A DNA stretch of 64,000 bases from Clostridiales bacterium. GTDB taxonomy: Bacteria; Bacillota; Clostridia; Saccharofermentanales; DTU023. The notes beneath the pieces are model-generated. The model did no database searches. It worked only from the letters and a program-made list of their open reading frames with translations, and was not told where the DNA came from. The first letter of the stretch is position 1. Every line of letters starts with the position of its first letter. The position numbers and the translations under genes are program-made. Shown here piece by piece: positions 53,349 through 63,149 of this stretch. The stretch covers positions 62,001 to 126,000 of the forward strand of contig SFGY01000007.1 of the NCBI GenBank assembly GCA_004556455.1. Reading direction: 5' to 3'.

Positions 53349-55549
53349 GAATCAGCTATTCGAATGTTCGCGGCAAGAAAACAAATACCAGCTATCCCTT
53401 TACTGCAGAGATCAATACGGCAGACGACCTGAAAAAGGTCGCTGCCTTTGATCATGTCTGTGCGATTTACAAGGACGGCTATAACCAGCGCAAGAAGTTT
53501 ATCAAAGGTTACCGGAGCAATAAAACGTTTCAAGAATCCGACTGCCTGCCGCTGGACTGCGACAATGTTTCATCCGATCCATTAGCTTCAGATATTCCGC
53601 CTGCTGAGTGGAAGACTCCGAAAGACGTTCAAACAGCATATCCTGACGTGCGCTTTTTTGTGGTTTATTCCCGAAATAACATGAAGGAAAAGGACGGAAA
53701 AGCCGCGCGTCCCAAGTTTCACATCTACTTTCCTCTGAAAACTTCCATAAGCGATGCGAAGCTATATAACCGCCTTAAGAAAAAAGTGCGGGCAAGGTTT
53801 CCCGCCTTCGATGATGGTGCTCTCGATGCAGCACGTTTCTTCTTCGGTGTTGAGTATCCACAGGTTGAATATTTCGATGGTGCTTTTGACATTGATGAAT
53901 TTATGAGCCGTGCCAATGCCAAGATCACAGAAGGCGCGCGAAACACTACCATGTCCCATTTTGCCGGGCTGGTGCTCAAGAAATATGGCACCGATGACAA
54001 TAAAGCGCATGAAGCCTATCTTGAGGAAGCAAAAAAATGCACACCGCCCCTTTCCGAAGAAGAGCTCGCCAGCATCTGGAACAGCGCAGTCGGTTTTTAC
54101 AACAGCACCATCAAAGCGGATAAAAACTATATCTCGCCTGCCGAATACAACAGCATGGAATTCGAAGAAAGTCTCATCCCGTCTGACTTTACTGATGTCG
54201 GACAGGCAAAAGCCTTTCTCGAAGCGGCAACTGACAAGGTCATCTATGTCAAAGGTCTCGGTCTCTATTATTTCACGGGAAAGGTCTGGAAAGACGATGA
54301 CCTCTTAGTGCAGAAAGCGCTGCAGGGATTTACCCATAAGCAGCTCTGCCTTGCGTGGAAAATGGTGAACGAAGCGGAAAGCGAAGAGGCACAGGAAAAA
54401 GCGGAAGCCTTCTACAAGTTTGTCTTAAGCCGCAGGAAATCCTCCAACATCAAGGCAACCATCACCGAACTGAAACCGATGGTGCAAGTCGATGTGAAAA
54501 GGCTTGATCAAGACGGTTTTCTCTTAAATACACCAGACGGGACAGTGGATCTTCGCACAGGAAAACTGCGGACGCATGATCCGAAGGACTACTGCACCAA
54601 AATTTGTGCTGTATCACCAAATGACAAAGGTATGGACGAATGGCTCCGGTTCCTTCGTGACTTCACCTGCAAAGACAAGGCTCTCGAAGATTACCTGCAG
54701 CTGGAATCCGGTGTAGAGTGCATCGGAGAAGTCTTAAATGAGAATCTTGTGATCCAGTACGGTGAGGGCGGAAACGGTAAATCCACCTTCAATAACGCCA
54801 AGTTCTATGTTTTAGGAGACTACGCCGGTACCATCTCCGCCGAGCTGTTAACCGTAAAGCCGACCAAGAACAAAGGTGCGGAGCTTGCCGAGACACACAA
54901 CAAGAGGCTTATTCTCGCAGCCGAGCTACCCGAAGGGAAAAGGCTCGACTCAGGCTCTTTGAAAAATCTCTCCAGCACAGATCCCATCCATGCTGAGAAA
55001 AAATTTGAAGCACCTTTTAACTTTATCCCGACGCATACGACGGTGCTTTATACCAACCATCTGCCCAAAGTCGGGACCATCGACAAAGGCACCTGGGACC
55101 GCCTGATCGTTATTCCTCTAAAGGCAAATTTCAGGGGTGCCAAGGGAGAAATTAAGAACTATGCCAAGGTGCTGTCCGAGCGATGCGGCGGGGCAATCCT
55201 CTCGTGGATGATTGCGGGAGCAAAGAAATACATTGATGCCGACTACAAACTTGTCCCACCAAAATGCGTCAAAGATGCCATGAATGCTTACCGTGAAGAA
55301 AACGACTGGATCAGCCATTTCTTAAGTGATTGCTGTGAGGAAGAAAAAACAGCTACCCAAAAAGCGGGTGAGCTTTATGAGAAGTACCGTGAGCACTGTG
55401 ATGAGATCGGTGAATACAAAAGAAGCTCTGCTGATTTTAAGCGAGTTCTGATAGCACAAGGTTTTACTTGGCAAAAAACCGCTGAAGGCAACATATGGAT
55501 AGGGCTTCATCTGAAACAAAACGGTGTTCTTAATGGAGGACGATTCTAA
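53345..55549 (+). CDS. D5/P4-type phage primase-helicase
   Basis: A 734-residue protein. The N-terminal part (about residues 60-190) resembles an archaeo-eukaryotic primase/RepB-type domain (SDCLPLDCDN, RFFFGVEYPQ), followed by PriCT-like and D5-N regions (GFLLNTPDGTVDLRTG) and a superfamily 3 helicase with Walker A YGEGGNGKST and the TVLYTNHLPKV sensor. It primes and unwinds DNA during phage replication. Translation is coupled to DUF4406. Confidence 0.9.
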   Translation: MRISYSNVRGKKTNTSYPFTAEINTADDLKKVAAFDHVCAIYKDGYNQRKKFIKGYRSNKTFQESDCLPLDCDNVSSDPLASDIPPAEWKTPKDVQTAYPDVRFFVVYSRNNMKEKDGKAARPKFHIYFPLKTSISDAKLYNRLKKKVRARFPAFDDGALDAARFFFGVEYPQVEYFDGAFDIDEFMSRANAKITEGARNTTMSHFAGLVLKKYGTDDNKAHEAYLEEAKKCTPPLSEEELASIWNSAVGFYNSTIKADKNYISPAEYNSMEFEESLIPSDFTDVGQAKAFLEAATDKVIYVKGLGLYYFTGKVWKDDDLLVQKALQGFTHKQLCLAWKMVNEAESEEAQEKAEAFYKFVLSRRKSSNIKATITELKPMVQVDVKRLDQDGFLLNTPDGTVDLRTGKLRTHDPKDYCTKICAVSPNDKGMDEWLRFLRDFTCKDKALEDYLQLESGVECIGEVLNENLVIQYGEGGNGKSTFNNAKFYVLGDYAGTISAELLTVKPTKNKGAELAETHNKRLILAAELPEGKRLDSGSLKNLSSTDPIHAEKKFEAPFNFIPTHTTVLYTNHLPKVGTIDKGTWDRLIVIPLKANFRGAKGEIKNYAKVLSERCGGAILSWMIAGAKKYIDADYKLVPPKCVKDAMNAYREENDWISHFLSDCCEEEKTATQKAGELYEKYREHCDEIGEYKRSSADFKRVLIAQGFTWQKTAEGNIWIGLHLKQNGVLNGGRF

Positions 55550-55811
55550 ATTCAAAAACACGAGAAAACCCAGTTATATCAATAAGTTTCGTGGTTTTAT
55601 GGAAGGCAATGGAAGCCATTTATATCTATCGCACAAATAAAAATCAACTCATCTATATGTAGTGATGATTTTGAAAAATATAGATATGTTACGTGGCCTC
55701 CATCGCCCTCCATACCCATCCCTGATGAAGCAGCAGGAAAAATCGCTCCTTGCCTTGAAATATCAGATTTATCGCCTGACGGCTTACGTGTTTAACGAAA
55801 CGGAGAAAGTG
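55550..55811. other. Gap between primase-helicase and VRR-NUC genes
   Basis: About 260 bases. The frame of the next gene is open upstream, but no ribosome site or conserved sequence supports an earlier start. Confidence 0.4.
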
Positions 55812-56099
55812 ATGGATGAAAAATCAATCGAACAAAAACTTGTCAAAGCCGCTAAATCCAAAGGTGGATTGTGTTTAAAACTTGTTTGTCCCGGCTTTGA
55901 CGGCATGCCGGATCGGCTCGTGCTTCTACCTAACGGCCATATCGGTTTTGTCGAGGTAAAAGCTCCCGGCAAAAAGCCAAGACCGCTCCAGCTGATACGG
56001 CACAGACAACTAAGGGATTTAGGCTTTCTGGTTTTCGTCTTGGGCGACCAAGAGCTGATCGAAGAAATACTCACAAAGATTGGAGGTGATGCCACATGA
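55812..56099 (+). CDS. VRR-NUC domain nuclease
   Basis: A 95-residue protein consisting of a VRR-NUC fold: EQKLVKAAKSKGGLCLKLVCPGFDGMPDRLVLLPNG then FVEVKAPGKKP with the catalytic Asp, Glu and Lys, and RQLRDLGF. It is probably a Holliday-junction or structure-specific nuclease in phage replication. Start at 55812 follows GGAGAAAGTG; it overlaps the helicase gene by four bases. Confidence 0.9.
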   Translation: MDEKSIEQKLVKAAKSKGGLCLKLVCPGFDGMPDRLVLLPNGHIGFVEVKAPGKKPRPLQLIRHRQLRDLGFLVFVLGDQELIEEILTKIGGDAT

Positions 56100-57466
56100 A
56101 GTTCATAGCCCACGACTACCAGAAATACGCCACCCGCTATATCGAAGAGCACGATGTTTCTGCCATCCTTTTGGATATGGGCTTAGGCAAGACGGTCATC
56201 AGCCTTAGTGCCATTCTTGACCTTCTCTTTGACCGCTTTGAGGCTCACCGCATTTTAATCGTAGCCCCACTTCGAGTCGCAAGAGAAACGTGGCCATCCG
56301 AGATCAAGAAATGGGATCACCTCTCCATGCTGACTTATGCGGTCGCCGTCGGAACGCCAACAGAGAGAAAAGCCGCGCTTCTTCAGGGCGCAGACATCAC
56401 CATCATCAACCGGGAGAACCTCTCCTGGCTCATTGAAGAATCCGAACTTCCTTTTTCCTTTGACACGGTTGTGGTCGATGAACTCTCTTCTTTCAAGAAT
56501 CATAAGGCCAAACGCTTCAAGGCTCTCATGAAAGTTCGTCCCAAGATAAAACGCATCGTGGGACTTACAGGTACGCCTGCGGCAAACGGGCTCATGGATC
56601 TTTGGGCGGAGTTCAAGCTCCTCGATATGGGAAAACGGCTCGGACGCTTCATCTCTCACTACCGGGAGCGTTACTTTGTCCCGGACGCTCGAAACGGGCA
56701 GGTCATCTTTTCCTACAAGCCAAAGCCGGAAGCAGAGGCGGCCATCTATCGAGCAATATCAGATATCACCATTTCCATGAAGGCAAAAGACTTCCTGAAG
56801 ATGCCCGAGCTTATCAGCGTCACGCACGAAGTCGAAATGACCGACTGTGAATACGCTGACTATGAGAAGCTGAAAAAGGAACTGGTGCTGTCAGTCAAAG
56901 AAGATGAAATCACGGCCGCCAATGCCGCCGTTCTCACCGGAAAGCTCACTCAGATGGCAAACGGTGCGATCTATGCCGATGATGGGAAAGTCGTTCATCT
57001 CCATGATCATAAGCTCGACGCTTTGGAAGACATGGTTGAAGCGGCAAACGGCAAGCCACTTCTTGTCGCCTATAACTTCAAGCACGACCTAACGCGTATC
57101 GAAGATAGGCTCAAGAAGCTCAAGGTGAACTACCGAAAGCTCGATAAGGCAGACTCCATCCAAGCATGGAATGAAGGCAAGGTCGCTGTCGGGCTGATTC
57201 ACCCCGCATCAGCAGGACACGGGCTTAACCTTCAAGCCGGCGGCTCAACGCTTGTATGGTTTTCGCTTCCTTGGAGCTTGGAACAATACAGTCAAACCAA
57301 CGCAAGGCTCTGGCGGCAAGGGCAAACATCTGCCACCGTAGTGGTTTCTCATATCGTATGTAAGAACACCATTGATGAACATATCCTCACGGTACTGAAA
57401 AACAAAGACAAAACGCAGGCAGCCTTAATTGATGCGGTCAAGGCAACCTTAGGACAACCCAAGTAA
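56096..57466 (+). CDS. SNF2-family helicase
   Basis: A 456-residue superfamily 2 helicase: LLDMGLGKTVISL (Walker A), VVVDELSSFK (the DE-box variant DELS), GLTGTPAANGLMDLW (motif III) and the C-terminal QTNARLWRQGQTSATVVVSHIV (motif VI). It is regularly encoded after VRR-NUC in clostridial and streptococcal prophages. Overlap with VRR-NUC is four bases. Confidence 0.92.
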   Translation: MKFIAHDYQKYATRYIEEHDVSAILLDMGLGKTVISLSAILDLLFDRFEAHRILIVAPLRVARETWPSEIKKWDHLSMLTYAVAVGTPTERKAALLQGADITIINRENLSWLIEESELPFSFDTVVVDELSSFKNHKAKRFKALMKVRPKIKRIVGLTGTPAANGLMDLWAEFKLLDMGKRLGRFISHYRERYFVPDARNGQVIFSYKPKPEAEAAIYRAISDITISMKAKDFLKMPELISVTHEVEMTDCEYADYEKLKKELVLSVKEDEITAANAAVLTGKLTQMANGAIYADDGKVVHLHDHKLDALEDMVEAANGKPLLVAYNFKHDLTRIEDRLKKLKVNYRKLDKADSIQAWNEGKVAVGLIHPASAGHGLNLQAGGSTLVWFSLPWSLEQYSQTNARLWRQGQTSATVVVSHIVCKNTIDEHILTVLKNKDKTQAALIDAVKATLGQPK

Positions 57467-57524
57467 ATCTAAGACCTCCGTCAATCCGAGGGAAACCATC
57501 ACTTGTTTTCACGGAGGAATAAAA

Positions 57525-57959
57525 ATGCTGACACCAAAAGAATATCTGCGCCAAGCCTACCGCCTTGACCAGAGAATTAATGCAAACATTGAGGAAGTCA
57601 AAAATCTGCGGGAGATGTCCGAAAGCGTCTCAGGACTTCGCTACCGGGAGGATCCCATTCAAACCACTCGTTCGATCGAAGCGCCATTTATCCGCGTGCT
57701 GGAAAAAGCGTGGGAGATCGAAGAACGCATTGCTGATGAGCTGTCGATACTTTATGACCTTAAAGAACAGATCAAAGATGCGATTGCAACGGTGAAAAAT
57801 ATCGACGAGAGACTCGTGCTTCAGTACCGCTACATGGACGGTATGACATGGGAAGCAATCGGCGAAACACTGCATGCTGACCGCACAACAGTCTGGAGAT
57901 GGCATGGACGTGCCCTGCAGCACTTTAAGATGCCAAAATGTCCGATTGAGCTGGAATAA
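57525..57959 (+). CDS. DUF1492/ArpU-like late regulator
   Basis: A 144-residue protein, helical in the N-terminal two-thirds (TPKEYLRQAYRLDQRINANIEEV), with a C-terminal sigma-like helix-turn-helix (RLVLQYRYMDGMTWEAIGETLHADRTTVWRWHG). Phage relatives regulate late gene transcription. A GGAGG site precedes the ATG. A terminator follows at 58039. Confidence 0.85.
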   Translation: MLTPKEYLRQAYRLDQRINANIEEVKNLREMSESVSGLRYREDPIQTTRSIEAPFIRVLEKAWEIEERIADELSILYDLKEQIKDAIATVKNIDERLVLQYRYMDGMTWEAIGETLHADRTTVWRWHGRALQHFKMPKCPIELE

Positions 57960-58038
57960 TGCACGTTTTACAACACTTTGCAACAACATGCCACGTGCCC
58001 TGACGTGGTAATATATAGTCAGGAAAAATATAAGACGA

Positions 58039-58074
58039 AAGCTCCAAAGGGAGAAATCCCCGAGGAGCTTTTTT
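58039..58074 (+). terminator. Rho-independent terminator in the prophage
   Basis: AAGCTCC pairs with GGAGCTT, with an inner GGG/CCC pair, followed by TTTT. It separates the DUF1492 gene from the HNH gene. Confidence 0.72.
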
Positions 58075-58096
58075 CATGCCAAAAAGGAGGTGCGGA

Positions 58097-58474
58097 TTGC
58101 CAAGAAAACCAAAAAAGCCGTGTTCTTATCCCGGCTGTCCGAATCTCACGGACGGCCGGTTCTGCGAAGAACACGAAAAGAAATATAACCGTGACTACGA
58201 AAAATATAACCGCGACAAAAACACCAAGAGAAAATACGGTCATGCTTGGAAAAGAATCCGGGACCGCTACATTGCGGCGCATCCTTTATGTGAGGAATGC
58301 CTGAAAGAAGGACGTTACACCAAAGCAACAGAGGTGCATCACCGCACTCCACTCTCTTGGGGCGGAACGCACAAGGAAGACAACCTTGAAGCGCTTTGTC
58401 ATGAGTGCCATTCGAGAATCACGGCACTTATGGGAGATCGCTGGCATAACAAAAAGCCGACGAAATACAAATAA
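58097..58474 (+). CDS. Prophage HNH endonuclease
   Basis: A 125-residue HNH nuclease: zinc pairs CSYPGC and CEEH, then HPLCEECLKEG, ATEVHHRTPLSWGGTHKEDNLEALCHECHSR with the HNH core. These are usually encoded just before the terminase genes and aid DNA packaging. I use the TTG at 58097, seven bases after AAAAAGGAGG; the ATG at 58076 lies upstream of that site. Confidence 0.9.
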   Translation: MPRKPKKPCSYPGCPNLTDGRFCEEHEKKYNRDYEKYNRDKNTKRKYGHAWKRIRDRYIAAHPLCEECLKEGRYTKATEVHHRTPLSWGGTHKEDNLEALCHECHSRITALMGDRWHNKKPTKYK

Positions 58475-58618
58475 AAAATTCTGTGACCCGGGGGCGGGTC
58501 GAATCTCTACAGGGCTTCCGGTCGGGAACGGTGCGGCAGGGTCGTGTAAAGAACTTTTAATTCAAACGCCCTATTAAACCCAAAGATGATTTTTACGAAC
58601 CGAAAGGAGGAATACCTC
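58475..58618. other. Gap between HNH and terminase genes
   Basis: About 145 bases, including ACCCG-GGGGC-GGGT near 58488 and a good ribosome site (AAAGGAGG) for the truncated terminase gene. This pattern is common before terminase genes. Confidence 0.4.
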
Positions 58619-58738
58619 GTGGCAAAAGACGGAACCAACCGAGGCGGAAGACGCATCAAAGCAGGTCATAAGCCGGATGCACTTGCCGACAAAATCAGCA
58701 AAGGACAAAAAGCGACACACATTCTGTTTGAATGCTAA
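58619..58738 (+). pseudogene. Small terminase subunit, truncated after about 32 codons
   Basis: From a GTG with AAAGGAGG upstream, the first residues AKDGTNRGGRRIKAGHKPDA and LADKISKGQKA match the N-terminus of P27-type small terminases (normally about 150 residues). The similarity ends near 58715 and the frame stops at 58738. What follows is a DeoR-type gene fragment, so the packaging genes have been deleted. Confidence 0.82.
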
Positions 58739-59129
58739 TGTGCTTTTTGAGCTACGCTACAAGAGTGGCATTAAACTATTATTTTGTGGCGGTGTCTTTC
58801 ACAAGGACACTGAAATGTTTGAAAGTCCAGAATCGATTCAATTCATAAACCGTATACGTGCAAATAAGGTTTTCCTTTCTGCTGCCGGAATACATAGAAA
58901 AATGGGTATTACATGTATAAATCCCTACGAGGTTCCCACTAAAAAAGCGATCATTCGTTCATCGCTGCAACGTATTTTGCTGGTTGATTCTGGGAAATTT
59001 AATCAGGTACACCCTGCCTACTTTTGCGATCTTGATGACATTCAAGTCATAATAACAGATAAAAGCCTATCTAAAGAATGGCAAAATTATATCTTAGAAA
59101 GAGGAATAACCTTACACTTGGTTGGCTAA
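58719..59129 (+). pseudogene. DeoR-family regulator, C-terminal fragment
   Basis: About 136 residues matching the sugar-phosphate-sensing domain of DeoR regulators: LNANVLFELRYKSGIKLLFCGG, NRIRANKVFLSAAGIH, KKAIIRSSLQRILLVDSGKF and LDDIQVIITD. The N-terminal helix-turn-helix half is missing; sequence upstream is terminase DNA. A normal DeoR protein is about 250 residues. It cannot bind DNA and is very likely inactive. Confidence 0.82.
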
Positions 59130-59228
59130 TCAAAACCCCTTTTCCGACTATGCTACCTTATCCACCAGAATCTTGAACACGGTATGAAGAGAGGACCTAG
59201 TTGCAGTCGGTCTATAATCTCCAGAAAA

Positions 59229-60202
59229 TCAAATGTAGTAATAAAGAATGCCATTTTTCTTGGTTCTCTGAATCTTCCTCATGGCCAGGAGGTGCTCGAG
59301 ATGTGCATGAGCTTCGCCTGCAGCAAACCATTTTTGGCTTTTGGGAAAAGCATTCCAGCTTTTAGAAGAGATATTCCAGTGCATTTTTTTTGTAACTTCA
59401 AGTACTGTCATGGGGGACTCATGGTTAAGAATTTCATAGGTTTCGTCGAGTCGCTTTTGGTGATGATTTAATAATTCTGCGATTCTTTCTTTATAGTTAG
59501 TGATTAATGCTCTATGACTGCTGAGAAGTAAATTGATTTCCATTTCAGATACTTTTTTAAATTATCTATATATTTCCCAAGCATATCGCCATAGCGGAAA
59601 CCGTAAAATGTGATATTAGGGGTAATAGACCCAAGAACATGGTCGCCACAAAATAAGATTTTATGATTTGACTCGTAAAGGCCAAGCATGCCCGGTGTAT
59701 GTCCTGTTAAGTCAATCACAGTAAAAGAATACTGCCCAACAACGATCTGATCTCCAGGAGAAACCGGCAAAAATTCTAATGTGGATTGAGGCCTGTATTT
59801 ATAGCCCGGATGCTCCTGGATCGTTAAGTTCTCTTGTCCCAAGCCTTGTAGCTTAGCTATTTCCATCACCTCATTCCAGTGAGGTGATTGTTGATCCGCC
59901 ATGGTACTTACCAAATGGCCATCCGTTTCACCCATAAAAATCTTAGCGCCACGGGCAGCAAATAAATGCGCTTGTCCTGAATGATCGGAATGAAAATGGG
60001 TTATAAATAATTTAGTTTTCTGTAGATCAACATCAAGAGATTTTAAAATTTGTTGCATTGCTGCAATTGAAACAGCAGTATTAAATGCAGTATCAACTAT
60101 CAGAGTTTCGTCGCCAGATTTTACAATATAATTGTTAATGGATTTCAAAGGATTCCCGGGTAACGGAATTATGTTGCAATAAACATCTTTATATACTTCC
60201 AT
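59229..60202 (-). pseudogene. MBL-fold hydrolase with C-terminal winged helix, split by -1 frameshift
   Basis: The first frame (59504-60202) gives a metallo-beta-lactamase domain with THFHSDHSGQ, a GHTPGM His and CGDHVLG, and ends LKKYLKWKSIYFSAVIEH. The second frame (from about 59555) continues with KKVSEMEINLLLSSHRALI and a winged-helix tail (SPMTVLEVTKKMHW), as in full-length relatives of about 320 residues. The shift is exactly -1 at A-AAA-AAG on the coding strand (A6 at 59553-59558). Either one A was lost, or the gene uses ribosomal or polymerase slippage. The substrate is unknown. Confidence 0.78.
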
Positions 60203-60255
60203 GTTTTCTCCAGTAAGTGTAACAATTTGTTATAAGTTTGAATATAAGTTTGAAT

Positions 60256-60285
60256 AGGCCCTTATCACAATATAGGTAAGGGCCT
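60256..60285. terminator. Weak terminator-like hairpin between MBL and SNF genes
   Basis: AGGCCCTTA and TAAGGGCCT form a perfect 9-bp stem with a 12-base loop downstream of the SNF carrier gene, without a real T run. TATAAGTTTGAA occurs twice just beside it. Confidence 0.45.
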
Positions 60286-60324
60286 GTTCTGGGGTAATAG
60301 GAGTTAAAGGGTTACCAATATTCT

Positions 60325-61725
60325 CTACTTAATAACACCAAAGCCAGTGAGTAAGACAATCAGTAGCAACACAGGGCAAACAAAGCGCACCAAAATGAAC
60401 CAGAGATTGTTAACGCGATTAGATAAAGTTCCGTGATTCGTAATGGCATTTTTAACATTTTCTTTGCCCCAAATCCAGCCAACAATAATTGCAGTACTCA
60501 GAGCGATCAGCGGGAAAGCGATGATGCAAATAAAGTTATCATAAAGCGAGAAGATATCCATGCCGAATATTCGCACATCTCCCCAAATTCCAAAACTAAA
60601 TGAAACTGGGATGGCGAGAATCATACAGATAATCGTACCTAGTAAGGAAGCTTTTTTGCGTGTGAATTTTTCCGGCCAAGTTTCTGAAACAAATGGGACA
60701 AAGATTTCCAGGATCGAAACTGAAGAGGTCAGAGAAGCAAAAAGCAATAGTACAAAGAAAAGAAAACAGAATAACCCGCCCGCAGGCATTTTTGCAAACA
60801 ATGAAGGCATTGTCACAAAAAGCAGAGCCGGCCCTTGACCTGGATCAAGACCAAAGGCAAAAGCTGACGGGATCACAATGAGGCCCGCAAAGAAGGCAAT
60901 CGCAAAATCGGTTAAAGCAACATAAGCTGTAGCTTTTGGAACATTTTCTTCATCGCTGAGATAACTGCCATAGTTTACCATGCCGGTAGTACCAACATTC
61001 AAAGAGAAAAAAACCTGACCAACCGCAGCGGCAACAACACTAAAGTTAATTGCTGAAAAATCTGGTTTTAGATAGAAGTTGATCCCCTCCAGTGCACCCG
61101 GCAACGTCAGGGCTCTGAAAATCAGTACGACCAGAATGGCAAGTAAAACTGGCATCATAATTTTACTTGCTCTTTCAATTCCTTTTTGTACACCCCCCGT
61201 AACGATATACATGGTTAAAAGCAGGAATATGAGTGTGCCGAATAATGGCCCCCAAACGGAGCTCACAAAGCTGGAGAAAAACGCACCGACTTCATCAGAA
61301 GTCGTAAGGTGAGACAATTGACCAAAGGACTTCACCATGTAGTAGAGCATCCAACCGCCAAAAACTGCATAATATGATAATGCAAGCAGACCGCTGAAAA
61401 TGCCCAGATATCCCATCCAAGTGAATTTATTATTTCCAGTAAGTTTTCTATAGCTGGCAACCTGATTGCTTTTACCGTTACGACCAATTAAGAAATCGCA
61501 TAACAGCATTGGTATGCCAACGGCACACATAACAATAATATAAACAAGTAAAAAGGCAGCTCCGCCGTTTTTACCCGTCATGTATGGGAACTTCATGATG
61601 TTACCCAATCCAACAGCCGACCCTGCCGTGGCAACAACAAAACCAAAGCGACTTCCCCACTGTTCTCGGGGTTTTGGGCTAAGTTCAGATTTTGCAGGTT
61701 CAACACCCTTCATTTTGTCTGACAT
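60325..61725 (-). CDS. Sodium:neurotransmitter-symporter (SNF/NSS) family carrier
   Basis: A 466-residue membrane protein with the NSS hallmarks: WGSRFGFVVATAGSAVGLGNIMKFPY (sodium-site helix 1), NGGAAFLLVYI, FSLNVGTTGMVNYGSYL in helix 6, and about 11-12 membrane segments. Bacterial members, such as LeuT-like proteins, import amino acids with sodium. The ATG at 61725 follows GAGGAG at seven bases. It is downstream of the homocitrate-synthase-like gene on the same strand, with a 198-base gap. Confidence 0.9.
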   Translation of the reverse strand: MSDKMKGVEPAKSELSPKPREQWGSRFGFVVATAGSAVGLGNIMKFPYMTGKNGGAAFLLVYIIVMCAVGIPMLLCDFLIGRNGKSNQVASYRKLTGNNKFTWMGYLGIFSGLLALSYYAVFGGWMLYYMVKSFGQLSHLTTSDEVGAFFSSFVSSVWGPLFGTLIFLLLTMYIVTGGVQKGIERASKIMMPVLLAILVVLIFRALTLPGALEGINFYLKPDFSAINFSVVAAAVGQVFFSLNVGTTGMVNYGSYLSDEENVPKATAYVALTDFAIAFFAGLIVIPSAFAFGLDPGQGPALLFVTMPSLFAKMPAGGLFCFLFFVLLLFASLTSSVSILEIFVPFVSETWPEKFTRKKASLLGTIICMILAIPVSFSFGIWGDVRIFGMDIFSLYDNFICIIAFPLIALSTAIIVGWIWGKENVKNAITNHGTLSNRVNNLWFILVRFVCPVLLLIVLLTGFGVIK

Positions 61726-61922
61726 AATATGCTCCTCAATAGTCATAATGCGATATGCAGATTTACTGTGCAGTTTAGGATGAAATAATGCTTGCTGCTC
61801 CTTAAATGGCTAATCCTGTTATGTGAAAGCTATTTCTTGTCCTTTGTCATGATCAGTTCAATACAAAGGTAAAAGCTTCTAGTAACCAGAGTATTCCCCA
61901 AAGAGCAGCAAGCAAAAATAAC

Positions 61923-63149
61923 TTAACCTTCAGTGACTTCGTTGTAGATTTTGATGTATTCCTCGTCACTCAAATCTCTCTTGAGCTTAAGTGAGAGCAC
62001 TTTAACCTTTGCCAGCAGCTCTGTTATAAGACCTTTATCTTCAACTGGCGGAAGACCTAAGCGTTCATTTACAAGTGCTACGTTGGCAGAACCACTCTTT
62101 TTCCCAATGTAAATGTGCGGAGCAGGTTGACCAGTGAAAGAATAATGGTAGGGCATCATAATGAGTGGATTAACATCTCTCGATTTTGCCCAATAACCTG
62201 TCGGGAGACCAGTCTCCCAACCAAAGAGTCGATGACCAACAATTGCTTTTGTAGGTGGAACGGGTTTACCGGAACGTTGTGCAACATCCTGAGAGAGCGT
62301 CAGGAGCTGATCGTATTTAATGCCAAGGTCTTGCCCATAGAGGCACCGGAGACTCATGACGAGAGGTTCGAGCGGACAGCTACCCGCCCGTTCACCAATT
62401 CCATTGACCGTAACGTGAGCACAGAATGCACCAGCTTTCAAAGCAGCAATCGTTGTTGGAATCGAGAGGCCAAAATCTTCATGAAAGTGAGCCTCTATAG
62501 GAATATTGAAGCGAGAAATCAGCTGTTTGGTCATTAATTCAGCTCCTTCAGGAGAGAAGGCACCAAAGGTGTCTACAAGAACAATACTATCAAGATGTCC
62601 ATTGGACTTAAGTATGCCGCTGATCAGAGCTGAGAGGAATTCGATATTGGAACGAGACGCATCTGAGGGGAAGAAACTGACGATCATACCCTGTTCATGA
62701 GCATGTCTTGTCGCTTCAGCAGCAGCTTTAACAGCTTTTTCCATTCCCCAACGCATGCCTCCCTGCAACATTTGTTCACTGCCGGGAACCTCAATAATGA
62801 CACCATCAACGCCGCACTCTTTCGCTGCATCAATATCACTAATAACACCACGTACAAAGCAAAATATTTTAGCCTTCAAACCCAGATTGCAGATAGCTTT
62901 TATCGCCTCAGCATCCTCAGGAGAAGTAAGAGGACAACCAGCTTCGATACGTGTTACACCGATTGCATCGAGTTTTTTGGCAATTTCAATTTTGTCCTCT
63001 TTAGTAAAGATAATGCCCGGTTCCTGTTCACCATCCCTTAGAGTTGTATCAAGAATTTCGATTTGCTGAGGGAAATGATACGACTTCGTAACTTCAGGAT
63101 CATAATTAGCAGGACTAACCCACCACTTTCCTTGTTCTTTAAAGCTCAT
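61923..63149 (-). CDS. Homocitrate/isopropylmalate synthase-like enzyme (HMGL family)
   Basis: A 408-residue TIM-barrel enzyme with LDTTLRDGEQEPGIIF (substrate and metal loop), SFFPSDASRSN, PIEAHFHEDFGL (metal-binding HxH) and VNGIGERAGSCPLE, the signature regions of acetyl-CoA-dependent 2-oxo acid condensing enzymes. No LeuA regulatory domain is present: the protein ends soon after the barrel. Re-citrate, homocitrate and related synthases share this pattern, so the acceptor is uncertain. The ATG at 63149 follows GGAGGT; two upstream in-frame ATGs are unsupported. Confidence 0.82.
   Translation of the reverse strand: MSFKEQGKWWVSPANYDPEVTKSYHFPQQIEILDTTLRDGEQEPGIIFTKEDKIEIAKKLDAIGVTRIEAGCPLTSPEDAEAIKAICNLGLKAKIFCFVRGVISDIDAAKECGVDGVIIEVPGSEQMLQGGMRWGMEKAVKAAAEATRHAHEQGMIVSFFPSDASRSNIEFLSALISGILKSNGHLDSIVLVDTFGAFSPEGAELMTKQLISRFNIPIEAHFHEDFGLSIPTTIAALKAGAFCAHVTVNGIGERAGSCPLEPLVMSLRCLYGQDLGIKYDQLLTLSQDVAQRSGKPVPPTKAIVGHRLFGWETGLPTGYWAKSRDVNPLIMMPYHYSFTGQPAPHIYIGKKSGSANVALVNERLGLPPVEDKGLITELLAKVKVLSLKLKRDLSDEEYIKIYNEVTEG

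Noticed and set aside
36501..58720. Direct repeats AAGCGACA at both ends as att sites
   Set aside because: The word at the right end is only eight bases, lies in inverse orientation to the left copy, and is part of the terminase codons, so chance is the better explanation.
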